A stretch of DNA of 64,000 bases from Paramarasmius palmivorus (GCA_037176845.1 JAYKXP010000046.1:1-64000); one strand, 5' to 3'. Counted from the first letter of the stretch, positions 47,416 to 59,344 are shown. Made by a program: numbers and translations. Notes: generated by a model not told the origin, from the sequence alone.

Positions 47416-47598
47416 CTATCCCGAAGGCTTTGGCTTGACATCGTCACGCTTGAGGAGCGGGTTAGGATCACCCCTCTTCAACTTGAGCTGTTTCAAGCCT
47501 TTCTTGACGACGGCGGCTTCGATAGGCACCGGGGCTGCAGAGGTGAAGAGCCCGAGAAGGAGAATAGTGAAGAGAAGATAGAGGATCTGCTTCGACAT
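47416..47598 (-). CDS. 60-residue secreted peptide precursor with dibasic cleavage sites
   Basis: A single exon. The start MSKQILYLLFTILLLGLFTS is a strong signal peptide with an A-A-P cleavage region. The rest, about 38 residues, is cysteine-free and contains KK once and KR twice, followed by GDPNPLLKR and DDVKPKPSG at the end. KR is the Kex2 signal, so processing could release two or three short peptides. A longer upstream frame in phase is rejected because a TATA box lies inside it. There is no C-terminal CaaX box, so it is not a classical basidiomycete pheromone precursor. Function unknown. Confidence 0.65.
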   Translation of the reverse strand: MSKQILYLLFTILLLGLFTSAAPVPIEAAVVKKGLKQLKLKRGDPNPLLKRDDVKPKPSG

Positions 47599-47693
47599 CC
47601 TGATCGTCGTGAGGTACTGTGAGAAAAGGTTTCGTCTCTGGTGCACCAGGAGGATGAGGATAGAATGCCAGGGGAAGCAAATGCATTGGTGCA

Positions 47694-47699
47694 TTTATA
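47694..47699 (-). promoter_or_regulatory. TATA box of the secreted peptide gene
   Basis: The minus strand reads GTATAAATGCACC here, about 95 bp upstream of the start at 47598. It shares TATAAATGCA with the promoter at 15.6 kb. Confidence 0.5.
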
Positions 47700-47719
47700 C
47701 ACCGCTCCTGCTGTACAGA

Positions 47720-48300
47720 ATCGGGATCAAATGGAGAAACGCCAGTGAGAAAAAAGCGGGAGTTGTCCAGTCAGAGAATCGAGCTCGAGCGTCATTACGG
47801 TGACATATCAAGTCCAGAATGACTTCGAGACAAATCGGATCCGATTATATCTTCAAGAGAATCGTGCACTGAATGCCGGGAGGCGAAAGGTAGGAGATTG
47901 ACTTGCGAGAATGGGATTAAATGGCGATTGTTCCTCGCTGGTGTTCGTAACACGGACTGCGATGACGGCCATTCACGCACTTTACGAGCGTTCGGACTTG
48001 GAGTAATTTCGGTTTTGGGTTCGATATGATCGGAGAATAATCAACGAGGATAAATGGGCTGAATTAACAACATGTTGAAGGGTGGGGAAAGAGAGGATCA
48101 GGCTGACAGAGGCCGACCGCATTGTATCCTAAAAAAATCTTTTGAAAGCACATCAGCAAATTTTCGTAAAACTTGCGCTGAAGCATATGGTCTTAAAGGC
48201 GAATCCAGTGCTGCACAGACCGATGGTGCTATAACTTGCTAAATTTTGTCGTTATCGTTGAGGAGAAAGAGAGGCGCCTAGCCCAAATAGGACACAACAT
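47720..48300. other. Intergenic between divergent genes
   Basis: Between the secreted peptide gene (-) and SF3B4 (+). No gene recognised. Confidence 0.4.
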
Positions 48301-48320
48301 TTTCTTTCGACCGAACCGCC

Positions 48321-49575
48321 ATGTCGCGACCCCAGGATGACAGAAATCAAGAAGCTACTGTGTATTTGGTATCTTTGTCTTCATGTATTTGTAAATTTGG
48401 ACTAAAGGGAAAACTTTAGGGAAACCTCGACGAACGTTGTACAGATGCAATTGTTTGGGAGCTGATGTTGCAGGCAGGACCAGTCGGTGAGTTACACTCC
48501 CCTTCCGAACCAAAATCCTTGTTTACGATTCGTGCTACCAGTCAATGTGCATTTACCTAAAGACCGTATCTCTATGGCGCACCAAGGTTATGGTTTCTGC
48601 GAGTTCCTGACAGAAGAAGACGCGGAATACGCATGCAAGATAATGAACCAAATTAAATTGTGGGGAAAACCAATTCGGGTGAACAAGGTACGCTATCTTC
48701 TCAATTGCATTTCTCCTACACCATTTCCGTTCCCGTTCGCGTGCTGCTCATGTGTCATGTTCATTGCTATTGCGCAAATACTTGATTGTTCAATTCTGAT
48801 GACGGCGTTTTGTCCTCCAGGCCTCCTCAGATAAGAAGCAGCTCGACGTGGGAGCCAACCTGTTCATCGGTAACCTGGACGAAAACGTCGATGAAAGATT
48901 ACTCTATGACACCTTCAGCGCATTTGGTTTAATGGCAACAACGGCGAAGGTGCGTGCATGTTCTTTTCAAACTCGTACAAGTACTGATATTCTCACACAA
49001 AGATCGCGCGTGACCCAAGTACAGGTACATCCAAAGGTTATGGTTTCGTATCCTACACAGATTTTGAAGCCTCCGACGCTGCTATCGAGTCTATGAATGG
49101 TCAATTTTTGATGAACAAAGCTATCACCGTTCAATACGCATTCAAAAAAGACGGCAAGGGTGAACGTCATGGTACTTCTGCCGAACGTCTTCTTGCTGCT
49201 CAAGCACGGAAGAACAACGCGTTACCTGTCGCGGCCCGTCCACCCCCAGCGCCCATGGCCTTTGGTGCTCGACCTCCGATGCCTGGTTTCCAAGGTCCCT
49301 ACCAAGGACAGTTTGCCGGAGCTCTGGCGCAACCTCCGCCTCCCCCCGGCTTCACATCACAGCAGACAATCATGCCTCCTGGTATGGGGATGCCGATGGG
49401 CGCGCCGCCCGGAATGGCGCCTCCTGGTATGCCTCCCATGCAGGGTATGCCACCACCCATGCAACCTCCTATGCCACCACAGATGATGTATGGAGGCTAC
49501 CCGCCACCTCCTCCTCCTGGCTTTAATGCGCAGGGCTTTCCGCAAGCTCCTCCGCCGCCACAGTTTCAGCAGTGA
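48321..49575 (+). CDS. sf3b4: Splicing factor 3B subunit 4 (SF3B4/Hsh49), two RRMs
   Basis: U2 snRNP SF3b component that contacts pre-mRNA near the branch site. Exons: [56 protein letters not shown] to [25 protein letters not shown] to [23 protein letters not shown] to the end. RRM1 has RNP1 [12 protein letters not shown]2 has RNP2 LFIGNL and RNP1 SKGYGFVSY, then [20 protein letters not shown], the conserved post-RRM2 segment. The C-terminus is Pro/Met/Gly rich ([14 protein letters not shown]), as in other SF3B4. All introns are canonical and the frame is intact. Confidence 0.93.
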
Positions 49576-49599
49576 TGACTGGTTGTTATTCGGCTTCAT

Positions 49600-50840
49600 C
49601 TCACAACTTTGGGTGCTGTAACATCAAGGGGCTTATTCTTGGACTGCTAAAAGCTGTCAGGTCGGGCCAGGATACATCGATTCAAATAAAATCGATGACG
49701 TTGGATGCAATTCGGTTTAGCAGACTCGGGTAGGATACCGTCCTCAGATCTTGTATCTCGTGTACCGACGAAAATCGCTTTAATAGATGTCGACAGTGTT
49801 TTCGCGTTGCTACGTTTCATGGCTGTCATTTTTACATGAATTCATCACGGCCTGTTGAAGTGGAGTTCGGGTAGTCCCTTTTGGTGAAGTGCCGTGCGTC
49901 AGAGGCGCCGATGGCTCGTATTTTATTCTGATTTATTCCATGCGATATAGCCATCTTGGCTTGTTCGTATGGGCTGAAAGCGCCTCTTATTTATAATTCA
50001 TACAAAACCGCGCAGCTCCGGAATTGTGGCGGCTTATCGAGGACCCCTTTACTCGATGAATACCCTTGGTTTTCATTCATCTGTCATATACATGTCCAGC
50101 GGGATGATCATGAACAACCTTTTCGGTGATAGCTGTGGAATGAAAGATGGTTTGATCTAAAAATCCCGTTGACCAGCGCAACACGCAGGTCAGAGACGCC
50201 CGAATGTGTACAGATATACTTGCTATCTGTGCCGATGCTGTTATTGCAGACTTTAGAGCGCCCCCGGATAGAACGAGCCAAGACTTCACTGGAACTGGAT
50301 TCTTCCCAATTCCCACAATACCTCCTACAGCACGAAGATTTTGCCACCACATTGCGGTCCATCGACGGCTCTCTGGCCTGCCTGTTCGACATGAAGCTCC
50401 GAGGTTTCTTCGCCGGGTCTCACGATTCTGAAAGAACTGGACCTCAACGCCACCTTCCCATTTTCCCAGGTCATACTCATGGCAGGAGTACCATGTCCCC
50501 CGTCCATATCGCATCTTCTCGGAGTGTCCCTGTGTTCACTGGTGAGCTAGTAAACCTTGCAACTCTCACCAGTGGACGGGAGCTAGGCTGGAGGTGTTCA
50601 TGAGGTCACCGAGCTCGACCGTCATGACGCAGCATCCATCGATGTCAACACTATAGCGGAGCGGGTTCACAGATCACGTTTCAGAATCAACAGGCGGGTA
50701 GTCGGCGAACTCGCCACTGCGGCATCCCACTGGTGGTATGTGAGGGCATTGCTTTGATTAAAATATGCTCCTAATCCAGTATGTTATCTCTAGTTGTGAC
50801 GCGAGATGACTTGGGTACAATCCGACAAAAGGCCAGAAAA
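49600..50840. other. No supported gene (about 1.2 kb)
   Basis: After the SF3B4 3' UTR, overlapping frames run over 50077-50603 on both strands. None is recognisable and none joins consistently. It may be a decayed gene. Confidence 0.35.
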
Positions 50841-50849
50841 GGACGCGTC

Positions 50850-52014
50850 TCAAAGATTCAGTAAGGCGAACCCTCCGTCCACTCGAATGGTGACACCATT
50901 GGTAAACGTCCCACCTGCAGAAGCAAGGTATACTGCTGCACTGACTAACTCCTCTTCCCTACAATGATATCAACGCTTGAACGTCACAAAACAAAACCAG
51001 AATGTGTATACCTTCCATGCCTCCTCACTGGAGATGGATTCATTCCCCCAGGGAAAGGCTTCTGCAGCATCTCTGTCAAAGTTTCTGACGATCCGCCTAT
51101 TTCAGAAGGGAACGGTCCAGGTGCGATACCATTGACTCGGACTGGGATATCGTGCAGCGCAAATTCTGTAGCAAGAAGATTGGTAAGATGGTCTAATGCA
51201 GCCTTGGTCGAGCCATATGGAACCTGAGATTTCAGGTGAGAAAGAGAAGGGTCAAGTTTTAGTAAAGACCAACCAATGTAAGGGACTGCCTCAAAGTGCC
51301 TGATGCGCTTGATATGTTGATGACTGAGCTTGATGGTTCACCCTCGCTTTGTTTTCTGCTACGTGCTCCCTTTTCTAGAAGAGAAAGAAACGCAGTAGTC
51401 ACAAAGAATGGTGCAGCGCTGTTGAGTACGAATACATTAGACCATTCGGCAATTGTATTCTGGTTGAAGAGCGTCGGTCCAAGTTGGCCCGCCGCAGAGA
51501 CCGATTTGTCTGCAAGAGCCGGTGACAATGGACCAGAATGACCAGCACTGTCGAACATATTAGCACAGGTAGTAATAGAAATCCGCGTTACTTGCTTGTT
51601 CACCAAGATATCTAGTTTCCCGTCTGCAGCTTCAACAACTTTGACGGCATCTGCGATGGACTCCTTGCTGGTTACATCCATCGGAAGACTACCAGTGATG
51701 ATCACAGCCTCGTCAATATAAATGGGTACATAGCAAAGGTCAAGACGCTTACGCGACCAAATTGAGGTCGGGGTGCTTTTCGACAGCGCTTTTGAGTACG
51801 TCTTCACGACGGCCAGTGATATAAACTTTGGCACCATGTACAGCGAAACCTTTGGCTATGATTAACCCCCTAGGATGAAAATTATCAGTAATGATCAGCA
51901 ATGCGATTGAAGATGGGAAGATTACACGCCAGTACCAGCTCCAGTGACAAGGGCTGTCTTGCCTTGAAGGTTTGACCAGTTTGAGGCATGTAGAGTGCTT
52001 GATCCTGAGGACAT
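50850..52014 (-). CDS. Short-chain dehydrogenase/reductase, copy 1
   Basis: NAD(P)-dependent oxidoreductase of the classical SDR type. Exon 1 (start 52014) reads MSSGSSTLHASNWSNLQGKT then ALVTGAGTGV, the TGxxxGxG cofactor motif interrupted by an intron inside the glycine loop. Then come GLIIAKGFAVHGAKVYITGR, MDVTSKESIADAVKVVEAAD, the catalytic serine region VINISSASG, and VPYGSTKAALDHL with the YxxxK pair. The end is AAVYLASAGG, VTIRVDGGFALLNL and TGA at 50850. About 290 residues, six exons. A tandem copy lies 0.55 kb away on the same strand. Confidence 0.87.
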
Positions 52015-52568
52015 CGGTTTGAACTGACAAGCCTTTCTTCTGGAGTGAACGCTTTTATACAGATACGTGGGTCCAGATCCTGACGGAGCATTTCCCGCGA
52101 AAACGGTGTATGAGTAAGTGTCAAGTGGTATGGATAGTCTTGTTTTTTTTTGCTGTCCAGGTAGCGTAGTAGAATTTGAATACTACGTGGGAAGAGGCTT
52201 TGTTCTCTTTACTCGTTGTCGCTTGGCTGCCGATGAATAGCCAACAAGGATTCAACAGCCGCTGACGCTACCTTTTTCTAGACATTTTGGCGCCCCAGGA
52301 TACCCTTGAGATAAAAATCTGAGGGCTTTGACGGCTCTATTTCGCCAGTGAGAAGTTGTCGGTGAGTATGTCCAAGTAAAATCGGTTTTGGCGCTGCGCA
52401 GGGCGACAATATTCTTTCTTTGTGTAAGCACGATTACCATTCGCTTCGCCCCTCCGAATCTCTCCAAATGGACTTGATAATAATCTAAGTATTCTCTAGT
52501 ATGATACCTGGGTGTAGCACGAGACGATCTACAATCTGATGCAAGGCCGGGAAACTGCGACAGAAATC

Positions 52569-53730
52569 TCAAAGATTCACCAAGGCAAACCCTCCGTCCA
52601 CTCGAATGGTGACACCATTGGTGTACGTCCCACCTGCAGAAGCAAGATATACCGCGGCACTAACTAACTCCTCTTCCCTGCAATGGTGTCAACGCCTGAA
52701 CGTTACAAAACAGAACCAGAATGCGTATACCTTCCATGTCTCCTCACTGGAGATGGATTCATTCCCCCAGGGAAAGGCTTCTGTAGCATCTCCGTCAAAG
52801 CCTCTGACGATCCACCTAATTCAGAAGGGAACGGTCCGGGTGCGATGCCGTTAACTCGAACTGGGATATCGTGCAATGCGAATTCTGTAGCAAGAAGGGT
52901 GGTAAGATGGTCTAATGCAGCCTTGGTCGAGCCATATGGAACCTGAAATTTCAGGTGAGACAAAGATGACAGCTCGTGTTGTTAAGACATACCATTGTAA
53001 GAGACTGCCTCAAAGTTCCCGATGCACTAGATATGTTGATGACTGTGCTCGATGGTTCACCCTCGCTTTGTTTCCTGCTACGTGCTCCCTTTTCTAGAAG
53101 AGAAAGAAACGCGGTGGTCACAAAGAATGGCGTGACGCTGTTAAGCACGAATACATTAGACCATTCGGCGATTGTGCTCTGGTTGAAGAGCGTCGGTCCA
53201 AGTTGGCCCGCTGCAGAGACCGATTTGTCTGCAAGAGCCGGTGAATATGGACCAGAATGACCAGCACTGTCGCGGGCATGTTAGCACAGGGAGAAAGAGA
53301 AGTCCGCGTTACTTGCTTGTTCACTAAAATATCTAGTTTCCCTTCTGCAGCTTCAACAACTTTGACGGCATTTGCGATGGACTCCTTGCTGGTTACATCC
53401 ATTGGAAGACTGTCATGGATGAATTCAGCCTCGTCAGTACAGTGGTTTTTAAGGGTCGAAATACTTACGCGACCAAATTGAGATCAGAGTGCTTTTCGAC
53501 GGCGCTCTTGAGCACGTCTTCACGACGGCCAGTGATATAGACTTTGGCACCATGTACAGCGAAACCTTTGGCTATGATTAACCCCCTAGCATGAAAATCG
53601 TCAATTATAGTCACCGAGGTGATTGAAGATGAAAAACTAACACGCCGGTACCAGCTCCAGTAACAAGGGCTGTCTTGCCTTGAAGGTTCGACCAGTTTGC
53701 GGCATGTGAGGTGCTTGAAGACGAGGACAT
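52569..53730 (-). CDS. Short-chain dehydrogenase/reductase, copy 2
   Basis: Near-identical tandem duplicate of the SDR at 50.85 kb: same exons and intron positions, start at 53730 (MSSSSSTSHAANWSNLQGKT), the same GAGTGVG loop, VINISSASG and VPYGSTKAALDHL. Differences are scattered (for example HPDLNLVA / HSDLNLVA, PSEIGGSSETL / PSELGGSSEAL, ALLNL / ALVNL), so the duplication is not brand new. The homology extends upstream (the CGCGAAAACGG..TATGAGTAAGTG element at about 53815 and 52095), so the promoter was duplicated too. No frame break seen. Confidence 0.87.
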
Positions 53731-53859
53731 CGTTTTGAACTGACGAGCCCATCTTTGGGAGTGAAAGCTTTTATATCACATTCGTGAATTCCGAACCTGA
53801 CGAAGCATTGTCCGCGAAAACGGTATATGAGTAAGTGATGTATGAGCCAGACGAAAGTT

Positions 53860-54480
53860 GCCGGTGAGTTCGGTAATCTCGGAGTCTTCGACGAGCACTG
53901 GACGACCTTTGGAGCTGAATAAGGTGGTTTGGAGCTGCAAGTGCGATACGCCCGGGCCTGCTAGGATATCGCGTGTTTGGGCAGTTCGAGAAGCCATCGT
54001 TCGGATCGTTCGGAATTCGTTTCCATATCCAGTGCGCCTCTCCTTTTCCCTTTCGCGACAATTACTTAGTCTCCCGGGTCCCCTCGTCGAGCCGAGCCGC
54101 AAAAATGTACCTGCAGAGTTTTGCACTTGATGAAGTTGAATGCATCAGTGAAAGTGAGTTGGGCCGAAGTATGTAAGCGCGCTTCACTTCTGTTTACTGA
54201 CCAAACAGTGGAGCTAGCCTCAGCGAATCGTTCGTTTATAAAGTCTTGAATCAAGACTAGACTCAGACTAGAGCTGGCCGTGGCTTCTCCATATGCCTGC
54301 ATGTATGTGCCCTATACCTCCCGACCTTCTCGACTGGAATAGAGCTGGAAGAAATGCGGTTCGTCAAACTTGCGCCAAACACGTCAACACCCTTTGAAGT
54401 TCTTGACAGGATGCACTCTTCTCTCTTCTCGAGGATTTGCAGTATCAAATCTCGATAACCGAATCGGCAGACATCGGCTA
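53860..54480. other. Intergenic between SDR copy 2 and P450 copy 1
   Basis: Divergent promoter region. No gene recognised. Confidence 0.4.
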
Positions 54481-54498
54481 GCTCACCTCTCTTGGGCT

Positions 54499-56663
54499 AT
54501 GGACAACCTATTCCTCCTCATTCCGTTCGGCCTTGTGGTCATTGCTTTAACGCGACACTTCACCAGATCATATAAGGGTTCTGCAAACTACCCCCCAGGT
54601 CCAAAGCCATGGCCAATTATAGGGAATGCTCTCGATATACCCTCAGCTAGGGCATGGGAAGTTTATTCGGACTGGTGCCGTTCATATGGTGTGCTATTCA
54701 TTCCTTTCACCTCGTTGCTTTTGTGTCTAATCAAATATATCTCACAGGTCAAGACCTGGTTCACCTTCAGGTTCTCGGACAACATATCATGATTGTGAAC
54801 TCTCGTGAAATGGCACGCGAACTTTTTGAGAAACGATCCCTTATTTACGCCGACCGCCCCTACGTTCCGATGATCGAACTGTGCGTTATTTACACACCCT
54901 GATTGTTTACTTTGATGCTCAACAGACATATCAGGATGGGTTGGGCGGACAACGGTTTCGGTAAGAATCATAATTTTTTAGGTCACTTGAAGGATCTATG
55001 GCTCAAACCAGTTCAGCCTTCCTCCCATACGGCGATACTTGGCGCCAACATCGTCGACTATTTCAAGAGGGATTTCGTGACTCTGACTCCGCTGAAGAGT
55101 ACTTGTCCGTTCAGTCCAAGAAGATCCAGGAATTTCTCAACCAATTTGTTCAACGACCCTGATAGTTTCCGCAGTCACATTCGAACGTGAGTCGCTCGTT
55201 GCTTGTTGCCCCGAATTCACCACCAGTCACTGATACCAGCACTCAGCCTTACTGGTGCCATCATTATGGGCATCGTGTACGGCCACGAAGTAGCCTCGAG
55301 TGATGATTACTTCCTTGACTTAGCTGAAAAGGCGAACGAAACGCTACTTACTGTGTCAACATCTTCTGCTACCGTTGTAAACATGTTCCCTTTTCTGCGT
55401 CATTTCCCTGGTTGGCTTCCTGGCTGCAAGTTTCAACGCATTGCTCGCGAAGCTCGTAATCGAATCGCCGACATGGTGGAGAAACCGTATTCCCTTGTGG
55501 TAGACCAATTGGCACGTTCTAATACTTCTAGTTTTGCTGTAATAAATACGCTTACGGAGAGGTTCTTCAGAACTCTGGTCTTCACAGTCGTCGGTACTTT
55601 CTAAGCATCTGGATCGATATATAGCTGGTGACAACAACGAGCAAGAACTATTGACAATCAAACGAGTCTGTGCAATAGCATATGGTGGTGAGTGTCGTAT
55701 ATATGTCGGAAGCCTCGAATATCGACCAGCGTGTGACAGCCTGGTGCAGATACTGTACGTTGCCATCCGGAAATCTTCATTGGTTATTTGTTCAACACTT
55801 TTTCTAAAGACGAAATCTTCGCTTGCAAGCTTCTTTCTTGCGATGGCTGCCCACCCACATGTACAGAAAAGGCACAAGAACACATCGATAACTTGGGAGG
55901 GAGACGCCTTCCGACTTGGGAAGACCGCTCCCAGTTGCAGTATATCGAAGCTATCATGCGAGAGTGCTTCCGTTGGAGACCAGTTGCGCCCCTGGGACTC
56001 TTTCATGCAACAAGCACCGATGACATGGTCAACGGATTTTTTGTTCCTAAAGGCTAGTTCCATCACCCTTTTGGCACAACACGATCTCTGATATTGCTTG
56101 TCACTCTAGGTACTGTTGTATCTGGTAACATATGGTAATTCGCGCTTCTTTTTTCGTTTATTGCCTACCACACTCACAATTACTTTGCACTGTGCAGGGC
56201 CATGACACGGGATCCCACGGTCTATACAGATCCTGAACGTTTCATCCCCGAAAGATTCCTGACAGAGAACGGGGTCATGCAACAGTGATGAAAGTTCTCC
56301 TTCACGTTCGGTTTCGGTCAGGAGCGGTGTTGTCTCTTTCGTTCCAATAGTGCTCAAATTCACTGGCTACAGGACGACGAATCTGCCCCGGACGTCCTTT
56401 GGCAACGACTTCTGTGTGGGCCACTATGGCTTGTGTTCTGGCTCTCTTTGACATCGGCAAGGCCAAAGACGAAGCGGGGAATGTCATCGAACTTGATGAT
56501 GTTGAGTATACCGAGGGTCTTGTTGTGTACGCCGATTTTCTGTCCAACTCGGTATCAGACACTGAAGCGATATCTAGTCAACCCGTGCCGTTCCCTTGCA
56601 CCATCACACCAAGGTCCGACGGCAGCTCGAGCTCTGCTCACCGAGTTGGCAGAGCAGATATAG
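54499..56663 (+). pseudogene. Cytochrome P450, copy 1, with frame breaks
   Basis: Membrane-anchored start (MDNLFLLIPFGLVVIALTRH), hinge NYPPGPKPWPIIGNALDIP, TWRQHRRLFQEGFRDSDSAE, LSLTGAIIMGIVYGHEVASS, the oxygen-binding AGADT helix, QLQYIEAIMRECFRWRP (ExxR) and RFIPERFLTENG. Four one-base differences from copy 2 break the frame: about 55141 (extra C), 55868 (one A lost in AAAA), 56272 (extra G, giving an early TGA) and 56614 (extra C). The haem region is expected near 56370, split by an intron as in copy 2. Without correction no complete product is encoded. It is a recent pseudogene or an error-affected gene. Confidence 0.75.
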
Positions 56664-56669
56664 ACCGAA

Positions 56670-57190
56670 GACCTGAGGTTCAGAAGATTGATATAGACAT
56701 ACATCTCCAAACAAGAGAGCTCGTACGACTCAGAAGTTACTCTAGGCTCTCAACACGGATCGAATAAGGTGTAGCAGTTCGCCGTTTGCGCGGATCAGTA
56801 CAGAATTCTGTGTGCTGGGAGAACTTGTTTATGTCCTCGGAACCAGCTCGGAACCATCACAATCTGGTATTCGTTTCACCACGCCCGATAGTTGTACATA
56901 CGCTATGGTCTTAATGAAATCCTCCGGCTTTTGGCTCATTCATTTCGGCGTGCGGGTCGAACAAATACCCTGAAAGGAATCGTGCAATCTGTTACGCTTT
57001 TTTTCTTCTATCCAGTCGCAATCACAGTAGGTGAGAATATATAGAGCTTCTGAACTGATCTTTGTCACCACATACTGTGCTTCGAAATGGCGTGCGATAA
57101 TAGGAATAGCTATAACGGGATACACTCTTATCTCTTCGAGATATTCAAGTATTCACAGTACTGGGTTTGGCGGGCACCGGATCCTTCACC
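56670..57190. other. Intergenic between P450 copies
   Basis: No gene recognised; presumed promoter of copy 2. Confidence 0.4.
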
Positions 57191-57199
57191 CCCACTACT

Positions 57200-59333
57200 A
57201 TGGATAACCTATTCCTCCTGGTTCTGTTTAGCTTTGTGGTCGTTACTTTGACGCGACACTTCGTCAGGTCGACCAATCGTTCTGCAAGCTACCCCCCAGG
57301 TCCAAAGCCATGGCCAATTATAGGGAATGCTCTTGATATACCCTCAACCAAGGCATGGGAAGTTTATTCGAGTTGGTGTCGTTCATATGGTGTGCTATTC
57401 GTTCTATTCATTCCTGGTCCTTTTGTATCTAATCAAATGTATCTCACAGGTCAAGACCTGGTTCACGTTCAGGTTCTCGGACAACATATCACCATTGTGA
57501 ACTCTCGTGAAATGGCACGCGAACTTTTTGAGAAACGATCTCTCATTTATTCCGACCGCCCCTACGTTCCGATGATTGATTTGTGCGTCATTAAGCCGTT
57601 CACTCTGATTCTGGTTCTCAATGGACATGTTAGAATGGGTTGGTTGGATAACGGTTTCGGTAAGATTCATATTGTTCTGGTTGGTTGAAGGATCTATGGC
57701 TCACACAAGTCCAGCCTTCCTCCCATACGGCAATACTTGGCGCCAACATCGTCGACTATTTCAAGAGGGATTTCGCGACTCTGATTCTGTTGAAGAATAC
57801 CTGTCCGTTCAATTTAAGAAGATCCAGGAATTGCTCGTCAATTTGCTCAACGATCCTGACAATTTTCGCACTCATATTCGAACGTGAGTCGCTCGTTGCC
57901 CCGAATTCACCTCAGTCACCGATATCAGTACTTAGCCTTACTGGTGCCATCATTATGGGCATCGTGTACGGCCACGAAGTAACCTCGAGTGATGACTACT
58001 TCCTTGACTTAGCCGAAAAGGCGAACGAGACTCTACTTACTGTGTCGATGTCATCTGCTACTATCGTGAATATGTTCCCTTTCATGCGTCATCTTCCCGG
58101 GTGGCTTCCAGGATGCGGGTTCCAACGTATGGCTCGCGAAGCTCGCGGTAGAATCTCCGACATAGTGGAGAAACCATACTCCCTTGTGATAGACCAAATG
58201 GCATGTTCAAATGCTCCTGGTTTCAAAGCACTAGAACTAACACCGATTTCAGAACTCTGGTACCCAAAAGTTGTCACTGCTCACTAAACTTTTGGATCGA
58301 TATACTAATAGTGGCGAAGACAATGAGCAAGAACTGTTGACGGTAAAACAAGTTTGTGCAATAGCTTATGCTGGTGAGTGTCGTACATCTATCTGAAAGC
58401 TTCGAATACCGACCAACGTGCGACAGCTGGTGCCGACACTGTATGTTGCCTCATATTCGGAAATCTTCATCAACTATCTGCTCACTTTTTCAAAGACTGT
58501 GTCTTTGCTTGCAACTTTCATTCTTGCAATGGGTGCTCATCCACACGTACAGAAAAAGGCGCAAGAAAACATCGATAATCTCTTGGGAGGGAGCCGCCTT
58601 CCGACTTGGGAAGACCGCTCCCAGTTGCAATATATCGACGCTATCATGCAAGAATGCCTCCGTTGGAGACCAGTTTCGCCCCTAGGACTTTTTCATGCCG
58701 CGAGCACTGATGATATTGTCAACGGATTTCTTATTCCTAAAGGTCAGCTGTATCAGACTTTGGGAGAGTACGACCTAACATTGCTCCTCCAGGTACTGCT
58801 GTATCTGCCAACATATGGTGAACGCCATTTTCTGTTCTACACACACGGAACTTACACCACATGCAGGGCCATGGCGCGGGATCCCGCGGTCTATCCAGAT
58901 CCTGAACGTTTCATCCCCGAAAGATTCCTGAAAGAGAACGGGACATGCAACAGTGATGATGTTTCTTTCATATTCGGTTTCGGTCAGGATCAGCGTTGTC
59001 TCCTTCATTCCATTAGAGCTCAAATCCACTGATGCAGGACGCCGAATCTGCCCTGGACGTCCTCTGGCAACAAACTCCGCGTGGGCTACTATAGCCTGTG
59101 TTCTGGCTATCTTTGACATCGGCAAGGCCAAAGACGAAGCGGGGAATGTTATTGAACTGGATGATGTTGAATATGCCGAGGGTCTTGTTGCGTATGCCAA
59201 ATTTCTGTCCAACTGTAGCATTGTACCAGACACTGACGCGATATCTAGTCAACCCGTGCCTTTCCCTTGCACCATCACACCAAGGTCGGACAGAGCTCGA
59301 GCTCTGCTCGCCGAGTTGGTAGAGCCGATGTAG
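57200..59333 (+). CDS. Cytochrome P450 monooxygenase, copy 2
   Basis: Haem-thiolate monooxygenase anchored to the endoplasmic reticulum. Start MDNLFLLVLFSFVVVTLTRH, hinge SYPPGPKPWPIIGNALDIPS, LFEKRSLIYSDRPYVP, FLPYGNTWRQHRRLFQEGF, LSLTGAIIMGIVYGHEVTSS, the AGADT helix, KKAQENIDNLLGGSRLPTWE, QECLRWRPVSPLGLFHA (ExxR), MARDPAVYPDPERFIPERFL and FGFGRRICPGRPLA with the haem-ligand cysteine, whose codons are split by an intron before RRICPGRP. The C-terminus is RARALLAELVEPM and TAG at 59331. Many tiny introns, two apparently near 31 bp, which is unusually short. The family looks like the mushroom O-methylsterigmatocystin-oxidoreductase-like group; substrate unknown. Confidence 0.85.
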
Positions 59334-59344
59334 ACCGAAGACTT

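Noticed and set aside
47599..47694. N-terminal extension of the secreted peptide starting MHQCICF
   Set aside because: It would place the TATA box at the start codon; the internal Met at 47598 begins a perfect signal peptide.
55356..56066. 236-codon minus-strand frame
   Set aside because: It lies opposite P450 exons with conserved P450 motifs on the plus strand and has no recognisable content.
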